NCBI GenBank assembly: GCA_015501055.1
Contig: JADNYV010000075.1
Coordinates: forward strand, 93,163 to 157,162
DNA from: Mucidula mucida
Lineage: Eukaryota > Basidiomycota > Agaricomycetes > Agaricales > Physalacriaceae
Length of the DNA stretch: 64,000 bases
Direction: 5' to 3'
In this document: one piece after another, positions 25,766 to 37,900 of the stretch
Layout of the letters: every line of letters starts with the position of its first letter
Numbering within the stretch: the stretch's first letter is position 1
Position numbers and translations under genes: made by a program
The notes under the pieces: generated by a model
Database searches by the model: none
Seen by the model: only the letters and a program-made list of their open reading frames with translations
What the model was told of the DNA's origin: nothing

Positions 25766-26548
25766 GAGAAATCTACGAATTGGCGAGACAAAGGAAGATG
25801 GGCCTGGGATATCAGATCTTATATATAAGACGTCTCGCAAAGCTTGCTCCCAGTAGGGTTCAAGTCATGCGCAAAGCAATCATGCCGTAGAATGATGCAC
25901 TTTTTCATCAGAGTCCTTTCTGATTCAGGCCGCCCACATGTGGTGTGTGCCGGGATCCCACACTGAAATTCAAAGACAGCCTTAGATCCTGCCTCCACGC
26001 ATCAACATGCACCAGTGGGATTGTACGAGTTCATCACATCAGACACATGTATTTGGTCTTGGAGGAGGCATGCCGAGATGGTGATGGTTTAACAGCGGTA
26101 CGCCGTGTCGCAAACGAGATCTAGGCGTCCAAGTTACGAGCAGCGGAAGGTCTTATTGGGACTCAGAGTAAGAATCGAAAGCTTCTTGAAGGTCATGGTG
26201 GTGAAGAAGGAAGCCCCCGCTTTCGGCATATTAATCAACATTTTTGACGACCCTGAACCTGAACACAAACTCTTCGCCAACTTCGACGAGAGGAGATTGA
26301 CACGCTGTTCCGATCTCGTTCTGTTCGAAATCAAAGATGTCTGATAAACAACTGATAGAAAAGCTGCACTTGATATTGACTCAAGTGGATCAGAATCATC
26401 GTGCTCTGCTGCTTCATTGATATCGGAATCCCAGTCCCATTCTTGGTCGAGCAGATGACCGCCGGGAAACCGATGGGATTAAAGACGTTATCTGGACCTG
26501 TTCCCACAAATATCCGCTCTCCCAGGAGTCACACCTTTTACAGTGACT
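25766..26548. promoter_or_regulatory. Shared divergent promoter of halogenase and oxygenase
   Basis: About 780 bases between two divergent enzyme genes. A plus-strand open frame at 26105-26344 has no recognisable domain and is probably not a gene. No specific operator was identified. Confidence 0.4.
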
Positions 26549-27843
26549 ATGGCCGACCAAACACTTCCCCCCTTCCCCGACGATGTCCCTACTGTTAGTC
26601 TAACCGTCGTCGACTACGGTCTTCTAAAGAGCGGCGATAAGAACGAGATCAACACTTTATGGGATGCCGCCACCAAGCAAGGTTTCTGGTAGTAAGTCCT
26701 GGTCTGTCTCCAGTGCCATGAATGATATTTACGGTATCATCGATAGCATGAAGAACCACGGCGCAGAACATGTCATCGAGCCCATGTTCGAGCTCGGTAG
26801 AGAAACAATGCGTCTTCCCTACGATGACAAGATGAAATTCTGGCAAGGAAATTCGGGTGGTTCCTTCGGGTTCGTATTGAGCTTACTCGTCATACAAAAG
26901 CTCAAGCTTTTACGCGTAGGTACAAAGCCCTCGGCGCTACGACCGTGACTTGAAGGGCTCGAAAGACAACTGCGAGATGATCAACATATCAAAGGACGAC
27001 ACCCTCAGCTATCCCGACGTCGCGCATGTGCGTACCCCGAGCCTGTCAATGCACATATGGAAAGTGCAGTCAAGCCATTCGTTACTGCTTGCATGGAAGC
27101 CAACAACACCATTCTCGGCATTTTCAACGACAAGCTTGGGCTCCCTTCCGGCACGCTCGAACGCTTCCATTCTTCTGAAGAACACAGCGTTTCCGAGGCC
27201 CGACTTATCAAAGTACCGCCATCGAAAGACACCGAGAGCATAGCAGTGGGCAGTCATACCGACTTTGGTTCCTTGGTAGGCTTGTAACCCTGTCAGGAGT
27301 CCCACTGATTCTGACACTTTCCAGTCATTCCTGGCAAATAAGCTGGGCGGGCTACAAGTCTTGCTACCCGGCGAAGAACACTGGAAATACGTGAAGGCAC
27401 GTTCCTCATGGCATGTTTCTGCCCCAGCTGACTGTCTTCTAGCCTTTACCGGGACACGTTATCTGTAACGTGGGTGATGCGCTGAACCTCCTTAGCGGCG
27501 GAATTCTCCAATCAAGTACACACCGGGTACTTCCACCTCCAAAGGAACAGTCGAAGTACGAACGATGGTCTTTGGTGTTCTTCACTCGCCCAGGGAATTC
27601 AGTGTCTCTCAAGGCCCTCTCTGATCACAGTTCCATCATCGCCGCCAGTCCTGGTAGAGACCTCGATAGCGGGGCTACAGCATTAGATTGGTTCATGAGG
27701 CGGCAGTCAAAATGGAGAGTGAGCAACCAGAAGGTGAGATTGCCTAATGCTCCATTGGGCGCCAGACTTACCTCTTCTGTTCGTAGACCGTCGATGACTA
27801 TCTTGCGAGTCGGGGCACCGAGCATACCAAGATTGCGGTCTGA
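26549..27843 (+). CDS. 2-oxoglutarate/Fe(II)-dependent oxygenase (isopenicillin N synthase-like)
   Basis: Member of the non-haem iron oxygenase family (IPNS/ACC-oxidase type). It starts MADQTLPPFPDDVPTVSLT and has a DIOX_N-like first half (LWDAATKQGFWY, FELGRETMRLPYDDKMKF). The double-stranded beta-helix core follows with HTDFGSLSFL (HxD iron ligands), STHRV (distal His) and RWSLVFF (RxS motif that binds 2-oxoglutarate). A final 53-base intron at 27734-27786 restores the standard end, LASRGTEHTKIAV. All ligands are present. It is divergent from the halogenase, so both may act on the same product (hydroxylation or desaturation plus halogenation). Confidence 0.88.
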
Positions 27844-27914
27844 TTGATCTTCGAACGCACCTAAACAGTAGCAGAGCAGTGCATACAAATGTAGAAAGTA
27901 CAATGAGATCAATG

Positions 27915-30409
27915 TTAAGCAAGCATCCGGAAAGGATCGGCTCCGCCGTTCTCCAGCGTCGCAAGGACAGCTTGCCGTACAAGATTGAGATAGGTCGGCA
28001 GCCTGTCACCGAAATCGTCATATAAACGATAGCGTGAATCAGCGATAGTGTTCGTCAATTCAAGGAGGGCCGGAAGAGCTCTGCAGAAAGAGATCAGTAA
28101 GTCTTGCAAGGCAGGTTATGAGAGACCATACTCTTGCACGAATGCTCTCGACGCATATAGGAGAGCATGTAGGCGGATTACCACCTCAGGTATGTAAATT
28201 TTGCGTATGCGGGCCATGTCCAAACCAACTTCTTCTACAAGCCCTGTCAGCAAGAGAATAACAGAGGATTTGGTAGCGCCTACGTTTGACTTCACCCTCA
28301 GGTATCATCCAATCAGACGTGAGAAGCTTGAGAGCCACCGTCCGCGTATCTGCAAGAACTTCCTGTTGAGATTGTCAGTACGTTCCAAAAACATCGGATG
28401 ATCAGTACCTACATGGTACACAGATATGGCTTCTTTCGCATGAGGTTGCAATTTTGACAGTTCTGTGGTTGCGGTGTCGAGGAGCTGCCACAAGGAGAAG
28501 AATTGACGGTAGTGAAGATGCTCCGTGTCAGCCATCCGCACAAGGTCCAGCGGAAGAACCGCCAACAGAGTTTGACCATGTGAAGGCAGGCCCATCGCTG
28601 CGGAGTATAAGTAGAGTATTGCGAATGAGACGAGAACAACGTACCTAGGAAGTAACGGAAAATGACATTAGCCTGTTCTAGTGCGCTCTCATACGTCGCT
28701 TCGTTAAATGTTGTCCATTCGATAGAGCGCAAAAGAAGCGTCTGAGCATCTGTTGGAGGTTGTGGAAGTCCGAACGTCGGAAGCTCCCCGCTGGGTGTAG
28801 GTAACATTTCGAAAGCTTGTACCAGTGTCTGCTCTGCCGCAGACAGCGCCACACGATCAACATCTAGACCGTGCTGTCGCGCTTGGTTCAAAGCGCCTCT
28901 GCGATCCGCCAGATTGGACTGTATACCTGAGTGGACGAGGAATGCGGCATAACGAGTGATCGCATTGTCGCCTAATGCGGCAGCATAGAGCGCAATAAGC
29001 TCGTTATGGCCTGTCGACTCGAGTACTGATAAATATGCTTCCAAGATGACCTGTACAGAGTCCGGGGGTACGGGTAAGGATATCATCTTGTAGTAGAGGG
29101 CTAGATGGGTGAAGAAGCGGATGTAAGGGGGGAGTACTTCTTGAGGGTACAAGCCGCGTGTGAGACCTAGAGCAAAGGTATCGAAGACGGACGCCGTTTG
29201 GTCGAGCATGACACGGATCTGTGTATGATGGAAAGGATGATCGGACTTTGGGCCCTCTTCGACGCGTATGTTTTCAAGCCCTTGCAATGCAGTCTGTTGT
29301 TCAGCAGTCCATTCGTCGTCTTCTGCATCCTGCTCCTCCTCCGTGAGCCACGGTACAGGACGATCAATGGTCCCTTCCCAGAATGACGGGATCTTTGCCA
29401 GCTCCATAGATATTTTTTCTTCGCAAGTGACACTTAAGGCGGCCCAAAGGTGGTCATGGAATGTACGACACGCACTGCGTAGAATGTTGGATGTTTGGTT
29501 GGAGGGCGCGAGAGCAGCGAAAAGTATTCGATCGTGGTTGGGCAGGGACTGATTCAACGCTGCTCGAATACAGGAAGATTTCCAGAGATTGCGTTTACGC
29601 GTTCCGCGCCATGGTAGCATGTCGTCCTCACCGTCGGCGTCAGCCTTGTCGGTTTCTTCCGTCGACAATGTTTGCCAACTGAAGATTTTGGAGCCGCGTA
29701 TGGAGGCTGCGCGCCACGGCTGCTGCGTCCTGTGACAGAGATGGTATGCGTCCTCGAACTTTCCAGCACGAATAAAGGTATATAGGCATTGGCAGAAATG
29801 TTTTTCGAATTCCTGAAAACATATGAATAACGAGTTTATGTGCTTGTGGATACTTACCATATCCTCAGGTGCTAGCTGCCCCCTGGTCACCGCGTCTGGG
29901 TCCATCTCTTTGACCAGACCTGTCCGAGCCTCTCCCGCGGAACGCGCTGCTTGGTTGATGCGGTGTTTCGTGAAGTTCCAATACGACGTGGTAGCCTCAG
30001 GATACGTCGGATCCGGTGCTGATTCCTGGAGCCACTCGCGTAAAACGATGAGCTCGTTGAGGAAAGGCGACGCATTTATTATGCTCTGTGATAGTGTCGA
30101 TGGTGGCGTGTATGGGTGCAATGAACGAGCTCTCGTGGTTGCTGCTGGTAGAGTTTTTCTCGCAGGTATCACCGCCTGCAGCAGCGACCACGTATTCGCC
30201 TCCATGGTGTACAACAGCTGCTCGTCAGCATCGTCTGCGTCCTCTTTCGACTGGAGGCATATTTCCTTCAATTTGGGAGCAAAGCCAGAATATGGATCCA
30301 GGACGTCCTCCAGCTCTGGTTCGTTTTGGAAACACAGGAAAGCATCCGCGTAATCTTTGTAGGTCGTCATCGTCGCCGACAGCGAGGACTCGGAGGAGGG
30401 GAAAGACAA
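27915..30409 (-). CDS. Nucleoporin Nup107/Nup84
   Basis: Scaffold subunit of the Y-shaped (Nup84/Nup107) nuclear pore subcomplex. About 800 residues, largely alpha-helical, with almost no introns in the first 660 codons and short introns after about 28650 near the end. Recognisable parts are the N-terminal acidic region (EPELEDVLDPYSGFAP), the helical ACE1-like middle (HLCHRTQQPWRAASIRG, as in Nup107/Nup84), FWEGTIDRPVPWLTEEEQ and the C-terminal solenoid ending ENGGADPFRMLA. The start may be ATG 30409 or the in-frame ATG at about 30370 (MTTYKDYADAF). It converges with the oxygenase gene. Confidence 0.85.
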
Positions 30410-32403
30410 CTAGGTCGGTGACGGGTACGGTCACATCACGAACGCGTCTTTCTTCTGAACCCCCATGTTGACACCGAAGCAGCACCGGTAAATGCACGGC
30501 CTGTCATCCACCTCCACCCAACCTGCGACCTCATGACATCCGACTACTGGCACTGAGCGACTGGATCTGAGACTGTGGAATTATCTGGACATTGGTCCCC
30601 CCGCCTTCAAGAACTTCCTTCCTTCCTTTATCACGCATTTCACACATATCGTACATTAACACCCACCTCAGACTTCTGGAAATGCTGACAGACATCACCA
30701 ACGGTCTTCTCACCGCGCCTGCTTGTCAAGAGCACCGTGTGCGAGGACGTCTGCTCAACTCTTTAAGCTCATTTTGGCGGCGAAGCGAAGGATATTGAAA
30801 AGCCAGATGACACGAGGAGAGTACTCGCCAACGTCCAGATCCCGTCTTTTTCTTCTTCTCTGGGACCACCTCAAAACCAGTCTCAACACAATCTCTACAT
30901 CCTCATTGTTCAATATCAAGTACACAGATGATGGATTGAGGTGAATAACCTGATAGCTTCTCTGCAATCTGACTCATTAGTGCTTTACAGGCACCCTCAC
31001 ACTCGAGAGCCATTTGCGGCCACTGGTAGATGACTGGAAAACATGTCACTATCGGGGCAATATTGCGGTCGTATGGTGTACAACTAGTTTTTTTTCGGGG
31101 GAGTGTTCCTCTGCAACTTCCATGGTTGCCTGCCTCAAGATGATCTTAATGATGGATTGGGCTCAAAAATGCGTTGGGCTGTGACCTGGCATACATTTTC
31201 AACTTCCAACCTACTGAATTGATGGTACGTTTTGTGGGTCCTCTCTGCAGCTGAATATGAACAGTCGTCAAGTTTAGGACCTAGTATCTATCGAAAGACT
31301 CACCCCACTTTGGCCAAAGGACAATGTATCATCAACATGCGCTCAATCGAAACATTGACTACTCTATCCTTTGTAACGGGCCCGGAACACAACGGCTGCG
31401 GCGATCGGAGTGGGTACATCTGAACGTCGGCTGCATCTCTTGCTTCCGCAACACCCGAACTTGACAATGACATGTCCTGATTCTTGCGATACGACCTTCG
31501 GATACGATTTCCGCCAAGTCGCCTTTTCGTCTGTGATTCAATGGAATCGTTGGCCAAAATTAAACCAGTGATCTCCGGGCGCCACACACGCAGCGACAAC
31601 TATGTACGTACTACAACAACTTTAGATCCGCAAAGTCGTATTATTCTGAATCTTCATCTTGATTTGCGACATAATCTTGGGGAGGTAGCTGCGTACCACT
31701 GCCCGAAGTTCCTCGTATATCTGAACGTCCCCCACGGCTAGCATTCATCATCGTGCATCCTTCTCATGATATTCGGATGTTGAGGTTGTTTTCGCTTGCC
31801 AGGAATGCCAAGCAGATGGGAGATCGACCACCCTCCACATCCGCTGCTTGAGTCCTCGGTCTGGATGGCCTGAGACTTCAAGCTTCAATAATGGTATGAC
31901 TGAGGTCGGCCAAAGTGGGGTGAGTGTTTTCAGACTTACTTCAGGCATACGCGTACCAAAATTCTTCAGAACTAACCCTCTTTTCTTAGGGTAATGATTG
32001 TCGGCGCGTAAATTTAGATGAATCCCGAGCGTTCTTGAACGCTCGAGCTCAAGTTTAACACTGGCAGTGACAAGTACCTGTGATCGCACCCAGATCGGTT
32101 CAACGATACACCTGATTTTCTCAGTCACTCATTCTCCACGCCCCGCGAACTATCTCGAATCTTCCATCGATATGATTCATCTATTCCGAACGTGAAATGA
32201 TGCTATCTTTCGGTCGCTTGCACGCTGTCAGCATGGCGATGTAAGAAATTCCGTCACACGCCGAATGACTCAGGGCAAGTACGTGGCGTTTGTCCCTTCG
32301 CCGCAGTCATAAAGGAGGTCTCCGCTAGGGCTGCGGTTTGCTACGGATGGCCTACTTTAAAACGCGACACTCCCAACCCTCCACATCATTCGAACCTCAC
32401 GCC
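30410..32403. other. About 2 kb without a recognised gene
   Basis: Only short frames without domains. A minus-strand frame of 126 codons at 31748-32128 (MTEKIRCIVEPIWVRSQV) is the longest and remains unassigned. An 18-base inverted repeat links 31298-31315 and 31908-31925. It may contain decayed sequence. Confidence 0.4.
31298..31925. repeat. 18-base inverted repeat pair
   Basis: ACTCACCCCACTTTGGCC at 31298-31315 recurs as its exact reverse complement at 31908-31925. The flanks do not match, so it is either a short relic or chance. Confidence 0.6.
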
Positions 32404-32937
32404 ATGATTGCTCTCGACATCGCCTCGCCCATCTACACCTCCAATGGTCGCCAGCACCCATTCATCGAAACACCTGACCAGCGCGTCGCGCGCGCGGAGT
32501 TCGTGAAGCAGATTGATGGCAACAAGCGCGTAGCCGCGTGGGTTAATGGGCAGAGGCAGCAGAACATCAGTTTATGGGTGACAACTCCTTTGGAGACCAA
32601 GCCTGTCTCGCACTATCCGCGGCACCATCGCGAGCCGCAGATCCACCAGCCCCACCTCTTCTCCATCCCAGAAGATCCCATTTCCAACTCCTACTGCTAC
32701 ACCGTGCCATACATCCACCCCGACGACGAGGAACCCTTCATATTCTACTCGACGCCAGCGCCCAAGACCGTATACGGCGTGGAGCCCGAGATCATCTATT
32801 CCACCCCGCGTACACCTCCCGCTGTGATTCCGAAAGCGAAACCGCGTCGGGCGCGGCGCACGCGGCACCGTCGGCAACTGTCAGACCATTCCTCAGGTCT
32901 GGATGTCATTCCTGAGGAGGCCGCAGTGGAGGGTTAA
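32404..32937 (+). CDS. Hypothetical basic protein, intronless
   Basis: Single-exon protein of about 177 residues starting MIALDIASPIYTSNGRQ; an in-frame ATG at 32338 would add 22 residues. The chosen start fits better because TTTAAAA at about 32353 looks like a promoter element. It is Pro/Tyr/His-rich in the middle (IPEDPISNSYCYTVPYIHPD) and ends with an Arg/Lys-rich stretch (KAKPRRARRTRHRRQ) that may direct it to the nucleus, then an acidic tail. No domain is recognised. Confidence 0.55.
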   Translation: MIALDIASPIYTSNGRQHPFIETPDQRVARAEFVKQIDGNKRVAAWVNGQRQQNISLWVTTPLETKPVSHYPRHHREPQIHQPHLFSIPEDPISNSYCYTVPYIHPDDEEPFIFYSTPAPKTVYGVEPEIIYSTPRTPPAVIPKAKPRRARRTRHRRQLSDHSSGLDVIPEEAAVEG

Positions 32938-34943
32938 GCGCCATGCCAACCCTTCACCTCCTTCAAACCTTGGCCATGCCCGCCGAAACAATCAATGCGT
33001 CTTGAGCTTTGCTCGGCTACTCCCTTCAGGCCGCTCCTGCAAATCAATCCCTCGCTCGATGCGAGGATATAGATATACCGGGGAGCTAATACTATCACTT
33101 TTCATACCCATTACTACTCAAAGATATCCAGTTACTTGTAGATAGTTGTTAATAGAATCAGTAATGGGCTGTCGCGTAAATCGACATTGTATTTCACTGC
33201 GCGAAGTTGCTACAAATGCAACATGTGAATGCGCCAGTGATTAATTCATGAAGACGTCAATTGATAAGCATACATTGGCAGGTCGTGACAACCATGGATT
33301 GAGCTCAAACCTACGGCCTGCAGTAAATGAAGCTGAGGGAAGACAAGCCGTTGCCCCAAGTTCCAGAATTTTCAGCAGGTCAGGACCGACCTCGTAGCAA
33401 GTCACCATGACCTGGAATAATCCTCCTGAGTTGGACGTTTATGCCTTCAACGGTACGAGTTGCAAGGTAAGATATTGACGAGACGCCAGGGACATGTCTA
33501 GTGAAACGGGTTTTTTTGCGTTACTGTAGCTGTTTCACAGCGAGGCCGAACAAAACGCGGAGTAGATAGCTGAACGATAGCTAGCGCTTTAACGCCCTTC
33601 ACGCGCCGCGTCACGTTCGCGGTTGTAGATCCAGATCTAGAACTACGATCAGCAGCATCCCAGTGTTCCAAATTCCATCGTCTCAGCAAATTCAATCTTT
33701 ATTGAATTCGCGCTTTGTGGTCTTCGGAAATCCTACGCTCGTTGGTGAGCCGCGGAAACAACAGAATATACGCGTACTTTCGGATTGACGGCCGTTTCTT
33801 GGTTGAAATGGTCGAGGGGTTCATGTCGTTTCTTCTGCCAGGTTTACCCAGAAGTCCACGACCGCCGGGAGAAGGTGTGGGGACGCAAAAAGAAGGTCTA
33901 CGATTCTGACTACGAAGAACATGATATTCGGCTGGACAGACTGTGTCTGCTAAGGATATGGCAGATGCGACTAGAAACACCAGGTGTGTGTACATCATCA
34001 TGTCGCCGCCGTCGGGTCTGCTCGAGCGATACAGAGTTGAACTCGTTTAACCCCGTAGGGTAATTCTCACATTTGAAAGCCCGAAGTCGTCTTCAATTAG
34101 GCACAAGATAGGTCACGCCTTGGTCCCCCCAGTGGCAATACGGTACCTAAAGATCCTAGACGCCTCACGTCTTTATAGTTCATCTGACATCATTTTGTAG
34201 ACCCATGAAGCCTCGGATACCATACACTAACAGATCCACGTTGAACCATAGTGTCCACTCTACCTGATCTACTATCATAGGGACCCACACCGCTTTCCTA
34301 GTCTCTTCCGGCAAGCAACTGCTCTCAGATTCGTCCAACGTGCTCGTTTGCGTCTTCTACATCTCCGCGAAGTACCAGCCGCATGCATGTATTCTTTCGC
34401 GCCAATCAGTTCTAGGTCGGTCGCCTCACCTTTAGTTCTGATAGCAGGATTCAATCTCATTCCAAGGCCCCATTGGCCTGAATGTTCTATGCTGCGTTTC
34501 GTCTTCAAAGTCAGTCTAATATCATCTAGCTCTTCTCTCCCTCTCACAAGATATACTAGCGATCAGCCGAGGCAAAATGAGTCTGCTACGCCGCCCGAAA
34601 ATAGTACTGAATACCGTTCACTGGGCATCTATTAGACGGAATTTCGTGCGGAGTCATACGTCAATGATCTTCTCTCCCTTCCTCGCCCATGTCTCTTTTA
34701 GAGTGAGGCGACAGTTAGTAGCGCGCTGTTTCGTTGAACCTTTCCTCGGTCTCTCTTTCGTGCACTAGTCAGGTACGCGCCATTGGTTCATTTATTATAT
34801 GAACACTCTAAATCACCATTTTAGTTTATTCAGTTCTCCTTCACGCTTCCACGAGTGCGACGCGTCTCCTTTCAGCGGCCGCGGCTGATAGGGTCCGGGA
34901 CAATCATTCAAAATGATCGATCACCAGACCCTGCTTTTCTTTC
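32938..34943. other. About 2 kb without a recognised gene
   Basis: Short frames only. The region before 34944 is the presumed RdRP promoter. No repeat or RNA gene seen. Confidence 0.4.
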
Positions 34944-37900
34944 ATGGACCATCGCAATCGTCGGGCTCGCCCCCGTCACAGCGACTCTTCGTACGGGTCG
35001 TCGTCGCGCCCAGTCCATGCTGGCGTCAAGCGGCGCCACTCCGACAACTTCCAGCATCAGCGCAAGCGGCAACGACGAGATCCCGGTGCCAATGTGCCAG
35101 CACCCATTCCTTTCAACATCCAGCGGGCCCAAGAGGATCCCCTTCCTGGCGCAGTCATCGCCCTTCGTGGCTTTGACGATGAAGAGCCGGCCCCAACTAA
35201 TGTAGGGGTCCAAGAGGCACTCGAACAGGCCTTGGAGACGGTCAGAGACCACAGGGGACGCGTTATCAACTTTGAAGTATCCGTCCGAGTACGTCCTTTT
35301 GCCACTTTCTTATGCATTCATTGACTTTATCTCAGACAAATCCACCAGCTGTGGCCTACGTAACGCTGCCGTATTCCTATATTGCCGATCATCTCGTTGA
35401 CGAGGATATCATATACGGTGACAGATACTTGCGCATGTCGCGGGACAAGAAGGAGCCAAATCCCATGGTCCTCGACTTTTTGCGCCGCGAAGATTACGTC
35501 CCTGTCGCCCAGAGCAAAGAGAGAGAGGCTCTAGCACGCGAGCTGGCAGGCAAACTTGCCGTGTCTGAGATCTCATTCGGCGTCTGGTCCCGTATCCACA
35601 TGTTCTCCCCAGAGCACGCCGTGCGGGACCCTGCCCTTCGGATATCGTACAACAGTGAACGCCGTGTTGTCATCGTCGAACGCCCAGGACAATACATCTC
35701 GCCAGAGACCCATCAACGCGTTCATTCTCGTGCCCTTGTAATCATACCGGTTGGCGATATAGAGAAGGTGTTGGCGTCCGGCAGGAGTCTCCTCATACGC
35801 ATGACTTGTCCCGTCTTCTACGAATACGTCCACGACACACACATTCGAAGCATGTGTTTTGACACGGCCCACCAGGACATCGCGCCGTTCACTAGTTCCG
35901 TGATCCTCATTCAGTTCCCAGATGCTCTTATCTACGAGAAATTCTGCGCACGGATGTCCAAGACATCGCATTTCCCCAATATTCATCCGCGGTACTTCGA
36001 AGTCAGGGAACAGCGCGTCTTTGACAAACGACACCTCAAGTCTTTACAGTCCTGGTATAGGATTATTCCGCTTTGCATTGCCCTACAATGTGAACAGGCA
36101 ATTCATGGCGGTATTATTTCGCCTCTCGATCTGCAGGTGTTGCGAGAAAGTATCACAACAGCTTGGCATGAGTCTGGTGCATCTGTTGTTGCTGCGGCGC
36201 TACAAGATGTAATCATCTCCCTTGGCGAGCAGGACTCGATGGTGCGGCGCGCTAGCGTGGAGCTCCTAGAGCAAATGTTCAAGGAGGGTACGGCCAAAGC
36301 AATTCAGGCGCGCAAGAACATGCGCGCCCTGCCAGACCAGGACAACTTCATGTGTCATCAAATATATGTGACGCCGACGAGCTATACACTCGAGGGTCCT
36401 TATCCTGACCGCTCGAATCGGGTCTTGCGCCTATATCCCAACTTCCATGACCATTTCTTGCGCGTTTCCTTTACTGTACGTTTACCGATCACCTCGCACG
36501 CTGCTCGAGCTAATTTATCTCATAGGAGGAGGGTGGTCAATGTAGAAGACTCACTAAACCATTTAAATCCGAATTCGACTATGACGACTTCATTCGTACC
36601 AAAATTGGCGGCACCTTGAATAATGGCTTCTTTCTCGCTGGACGACACTGGGAGTGGCTCGGTTATTCTCAGAGCGCTCTCAAGGACCGTCAGATGATAT
36701 TCATGACGCCCTTTGTCGAAGAGGATAGGGATAATCGCTTCGTTGATTCGAATACTATCAGAACAGATATTGGTGTCTTTACAAATGTCATCAAGCAACC
36801 TGCGAAGTATGGCGCTCGTATTGCTCAGGTACACTTCTTGGGAATTGTGTTCTTTCTGCCTTGTTCAATCTATACGTCCAGGCATTCTCCGCTACTACTG
36901 CTAGCATTATGATTGACGACCGCGAGATCGACAAAATGGATGATATTATCAACCCCGCGAACGGCAATTGCTTTACCGACGGTGCGGGAGACATGTCTAT
37001 CGAAATGGCTGAAGCAGTCTGGGCCAAGATTAATCGGAGGCGTCTTCATGATCCTCAACCTCCAAGTGCATTCCAGGCTAGGTTTATAATCTGTATTTTG
37101 CGTAGCCGTCCGACACAAGCTGACTGGCATGCTGTTAGATTTGCGGGATGTAAAGGCGTCTGGATGGTCAATCCCACACTTAACTTCACACCAAGCCAGG
37201 AAAAGTTTTCTTCAGACTCGAGAACATTTGATGTTGCTAGTACGTTTTGGTTGTCATCGCCTTTCTTTCAGTTCATGACTGTTATTGCAGATCACTCTGA
37301 GAAACCGGGGATCACGTTTCTGAATCGCCCGTTGGTCAAGCTTCTGGAAGATTTAGGCATCTCAAAGGAAACATTTCTGAGGATCCAGAACAAGGCGGTG
37401 CACCAGGCTGAACTGGCCCAAACGTCGTATGAGCAAGCGGCCATTCATTTCGCCAAGAATAATTTGGGCATGTCTTTCCGATTGCCTAGACTGTTTGATA
37501 ACCTCAATACGATGCTCGGGATTGACTTCGATTCCTCTCCTCACGGACACATTGATTTTTATAAGAGTGTCGCTATGTTGGGGATCACGTCTGTGCTCAG
37601 GTTAGTCATAGCCTGCTATCTAGAAGATGCGGGATTAATACGGTTTGTCAGGGATATAAAGTATCGCGCTCGCATACAGGTTGCGGGTCCCACCCTTATT
37701 GGTGTATGCGATACGTGGGGAATTCTCGAACCCGACGAAATCTATGTCAAAGTCAAAGGAGAGCAGACCAGTCGTATTCTTCGTGGTGTTGTTGCAGTTA
37801 CGCGGAGGTAAGGAATGGCCTCATGATCTACCTACGAAAATATTTAAACTACATATGATCAGCCCGGTCATACATCCCGGCGACGTGCAGGTGTGTCCTT

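Noticed and set aside
27625..28021. Minus-strand frames overlapping the end of the oxygenase
   Set aside because: The plus strand gives the conserved LASRGTEH end once the 53-base intron is removed, so the minus frames are shadows.
29823..30353. 176-codon plus-strand frame
   Set aside because: Antisense to the conserved Nup107 N-terminus; composition is typical of a shadow frame.
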